Source: Rhodospirillaceae bacterium
Lineage (GTDB): Bacteria; Pseudomonadota; Alphaproteobacteria; DSM-16000; Inquilinaceae
Reading direction: 5' to 3'
NCBI GenBank assembly: GCA_020425485.1
Contig: JAGQRL010000254.1
Location: forward strand, 1-15,535
Length of the DNA: 15,535 bases
Shown here one piece after another: positions 14,584-15,535 of this stretch (the first letter of the stretch is position 1; every line of letters begins with the position of its first letter). A program made the translations under genes and the position numbers. The notes under the pieces are model-generated. The model made no database searches, was not told the origin of the DNA, and worked only from the letters and a program-made list of their open reading frames with translations.

Positions 14584-14694
14584 TCAGGAAACCCAAATCG
14601 GGGGTAACTTGATCGCTTTTCCTGGTCTGCGGCGGGTGAGTTTTCGGATATCGTAGTGTTCCGGCCAATCGTTCAGCAGATAGCGCACGACCAT
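14584..14694 (-). CDS. Possible small ORF of 36 codons, unknown
   Basis: An ATG at 14694 opens a frame ending in TGA at 14584. The peptide begins MVVRYLLNDWPEHYDIRKL, is basic in its second half, and is not recognised. No good ribosome-binding site is visible. It lies between the nuclease-like gene and the nifH activator site, in sequence of lower GC than nif. It could be the remnant of a longer gene or chance. The rest of 14445-14729 holds only the nifH control elements, and no terminator is seen after the gene ending at 14730. Confidence 0.2.
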   Translation of the reverse strand: MVVRYLLNDWPEHYDIRKLTRRRPGKAIKLPPIWVS

Positions 14695-14729
14695 TGAGTA
14701 CTTACTGCGCTTCGCTGTTGATCGAGCAG

Positions 14730-15535
14730 TTAGGCATCGACACTTGCCGTACCGGCTTCAGTCGGTAGATGCTTCCCGCGAAACCTGGTCAGCGGCTGCT
14801 TCGCGTAGTGCTCGTCAAACACCTTACCAAGCCCGGACGCATTCACGCCACGAATGCGTTTGCGTACCTCAACACCATTCAGGAACTGGATCTTATATTT
14901 CTTCGTCCGCTGGATGGTCTCCTTGGCCAGCCTCAATGCCTCTGCCGTAAAGCTGCCCGATGTCCAGAATTCGAAACTGAATTCGCAATTCCGAAATCTA
15001 GCCTCTGACAATAATGATTTACGCAAATCAGGGACTTTTTCTACAACCCAGGCGCGCAGTTCATCTTCTTTTACAGCTTGATCTGGGCCATACCCTTTAC
15101 ATTCTATCACTCGCACTTGAACATTCGACGCAAGAAAGACATCGATTTCAGCCGGATGTTTTTCAATCAGAAATACCAACTTCCCAATATCTATGGAGCC
15201 CTGACTCTCGAGATGGACTACATGCCCGACGATTAGCTCGAACAATGCACCCCGAAGATTCACTGCGGCACCCTCAATTTTGCCCAAGCGATCAAATAGG
15301 TCTACCACGACTTCTGGGTTCTCGGCGGCTACCTCGCTAGCGTGATTCAGTGTTTCAAGAAGTGCGCTGAGCCCTTTGGCAACGTCACTCCCGAACAAGA
15401 TTCCGGGAGTTGCTGTGACGACTCCTTTGGACCGGGCGAGATTGAATGCCTCTGCAGAGAAGCGTCCCGCAAGTAGTATGGGCAAGAAGGGCGAGAGGTT
15501 TCTTAGCGCTTTAGCAGGCTGTTGAAGAATGGTCG
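14730..15535 (-). CDS. PD-(D/E)XK nuclease-like protein, 5' end outside window
   Basis: The frame is open to the right edge and ends in TAA at 14730. The first usable start inside the window is TTG at 15485 (251 residues), but upstream codons (QQPAKALRNLSPF before it) are also open, so the true start is probably outside. Counting from that TTG, residues 78-130 carry a restriction-endonuclease-like core: E83 in a helix (RGALFELIVGHVV), D115 (AEIDVFLAS), then E128-C-K130 (VRVIECKGYG). A tail GSFTAEALRLAKETI (177-191) resembles the end of Mrr-type domains, and a similar GRFSAEAFNLARSKG occurs at 7-21. GC is clearly lower than in nif, suggesting separate origin. Nuclease activity and any defence role are inferred; no named family is claimed. 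Confidence 0.65.
   Translation of the reverse strand, partial: TILQQPAKALRNLSPFLPILLAGRFSAEAFNLARSKGVVTATPGILFGSDVAKGLSALLETLNHASEVAAENPEVVVDLFDRLGKIEGAAVNLRGALFELIVGHVVHLESQGSIDIGKLVFLIEKHPAEIDVFLASNVQVRVIECKGYGPDQAVKEDELRAWVVEKVPDLRKSLLSEARFRNCEFSFEFWTSGSFTAEALRLAKETIQRTKKYKIQFLNGVEVRKRIRGVNASGLGKVFDEHYAKQPLTRFRGKHLPTEAGTASVDA

Noticed and set aside
1..15535. CRISPR arrays, tRNA or rRNA genes, and complete insertion sequences
   Set aside because: No regularly spaced direct repeats, no cloverleaf-like or rRNA sequence, and no transposase reading frame were seen in the window.

Overview
The window is almost entirely a nitrogen-fixation (nif) supercluster. Every recognised gene lies on the minus strand, so transcription runs from high to low coordinates. 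High GC, strong GC3 bias (it opens long antisense frames), NifH/NifD/NifK sequences of the alphaproteobacterial Mo-nitrogenase type, and the order nifHDK-nifENX-(DUF269)-fdxB-nifQ-iscA-nifUSV-cysE-nifW-fixA all suggest a free-living or plant-associated alphaproteobacterium. A Rhodospirillales/Azospirillaceae-like organism is the best guess; the genus cannot be settled from the sequence.

Layout in transcription order. (1) 15535-14730 holds the 3' part of a lower-GC, unrelated gene with a PD-(D/E)XK nuclease-like motif, open at the window edge. (2) 14729-14357 is the nifH control region, with a perfect TGT-N10-ACA NifA site about 80-95 bp upstream of a perfect -24/-12 sigma-54 promoter. (3) 14356-10293 holds nifH, nifD and nifK, the structural nitrogenase genes. 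GC-rich hairpins follow nifH and nifK. (4) 10211-5368 holds nifE, nifN, nifX, a NifX-associated DUF269 gene, fdxB and nifQ, for FeMo-cofactor scaffold assembly, electron supply and Mo delivery. A 25-bp stem-loop sits in front of fdxB. (5) 5367-5183 is a probable operon break: a hairpin after nifQ, degenerate NifA-type half-sites and a near-consensus sigma-54 promoter. (6) 5182-233 holds iscA(nif), nifU, nifS, nifV, cysE and nifW, for Fe-S cluster building, cysteine and homocitrate supply, and nitrogenase protection. (7) 232-1 holds another perfect sigma-54 promoter and the first 49 codons of fixA, the start of a probable fixABCX electron-transfer operon.

The genes form one pathway. CysE makes O-acetylserine for cysteine. 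NifS takes sulfur from cysteine, and NifU/IscA build Fe-S clusters. NifV makes homocitrate, NifQ supplies Mo, and NifEN/NifX mature FeMo-co. NifDK with NifH reduce N2. FdxB and FixABCX are likely to supply electrons, and NifW protects the MoFe protein. All cluster and cofactor ligands checked in NifH, NifD, NifK, NifU and NifS are present, so the system looks functional.

I did not find a clearly new biological system. The points most worth a second look are the truncated nuclease-like protein with an apparent repeat of its domain tail, the strong strand-asymmetric stem-loop before fdxB, a shared GGTTTGCGAC motif at two sigma-54-type promoters, an unusual cysteine pattern in FdxB, and an unresolved nifQ start.
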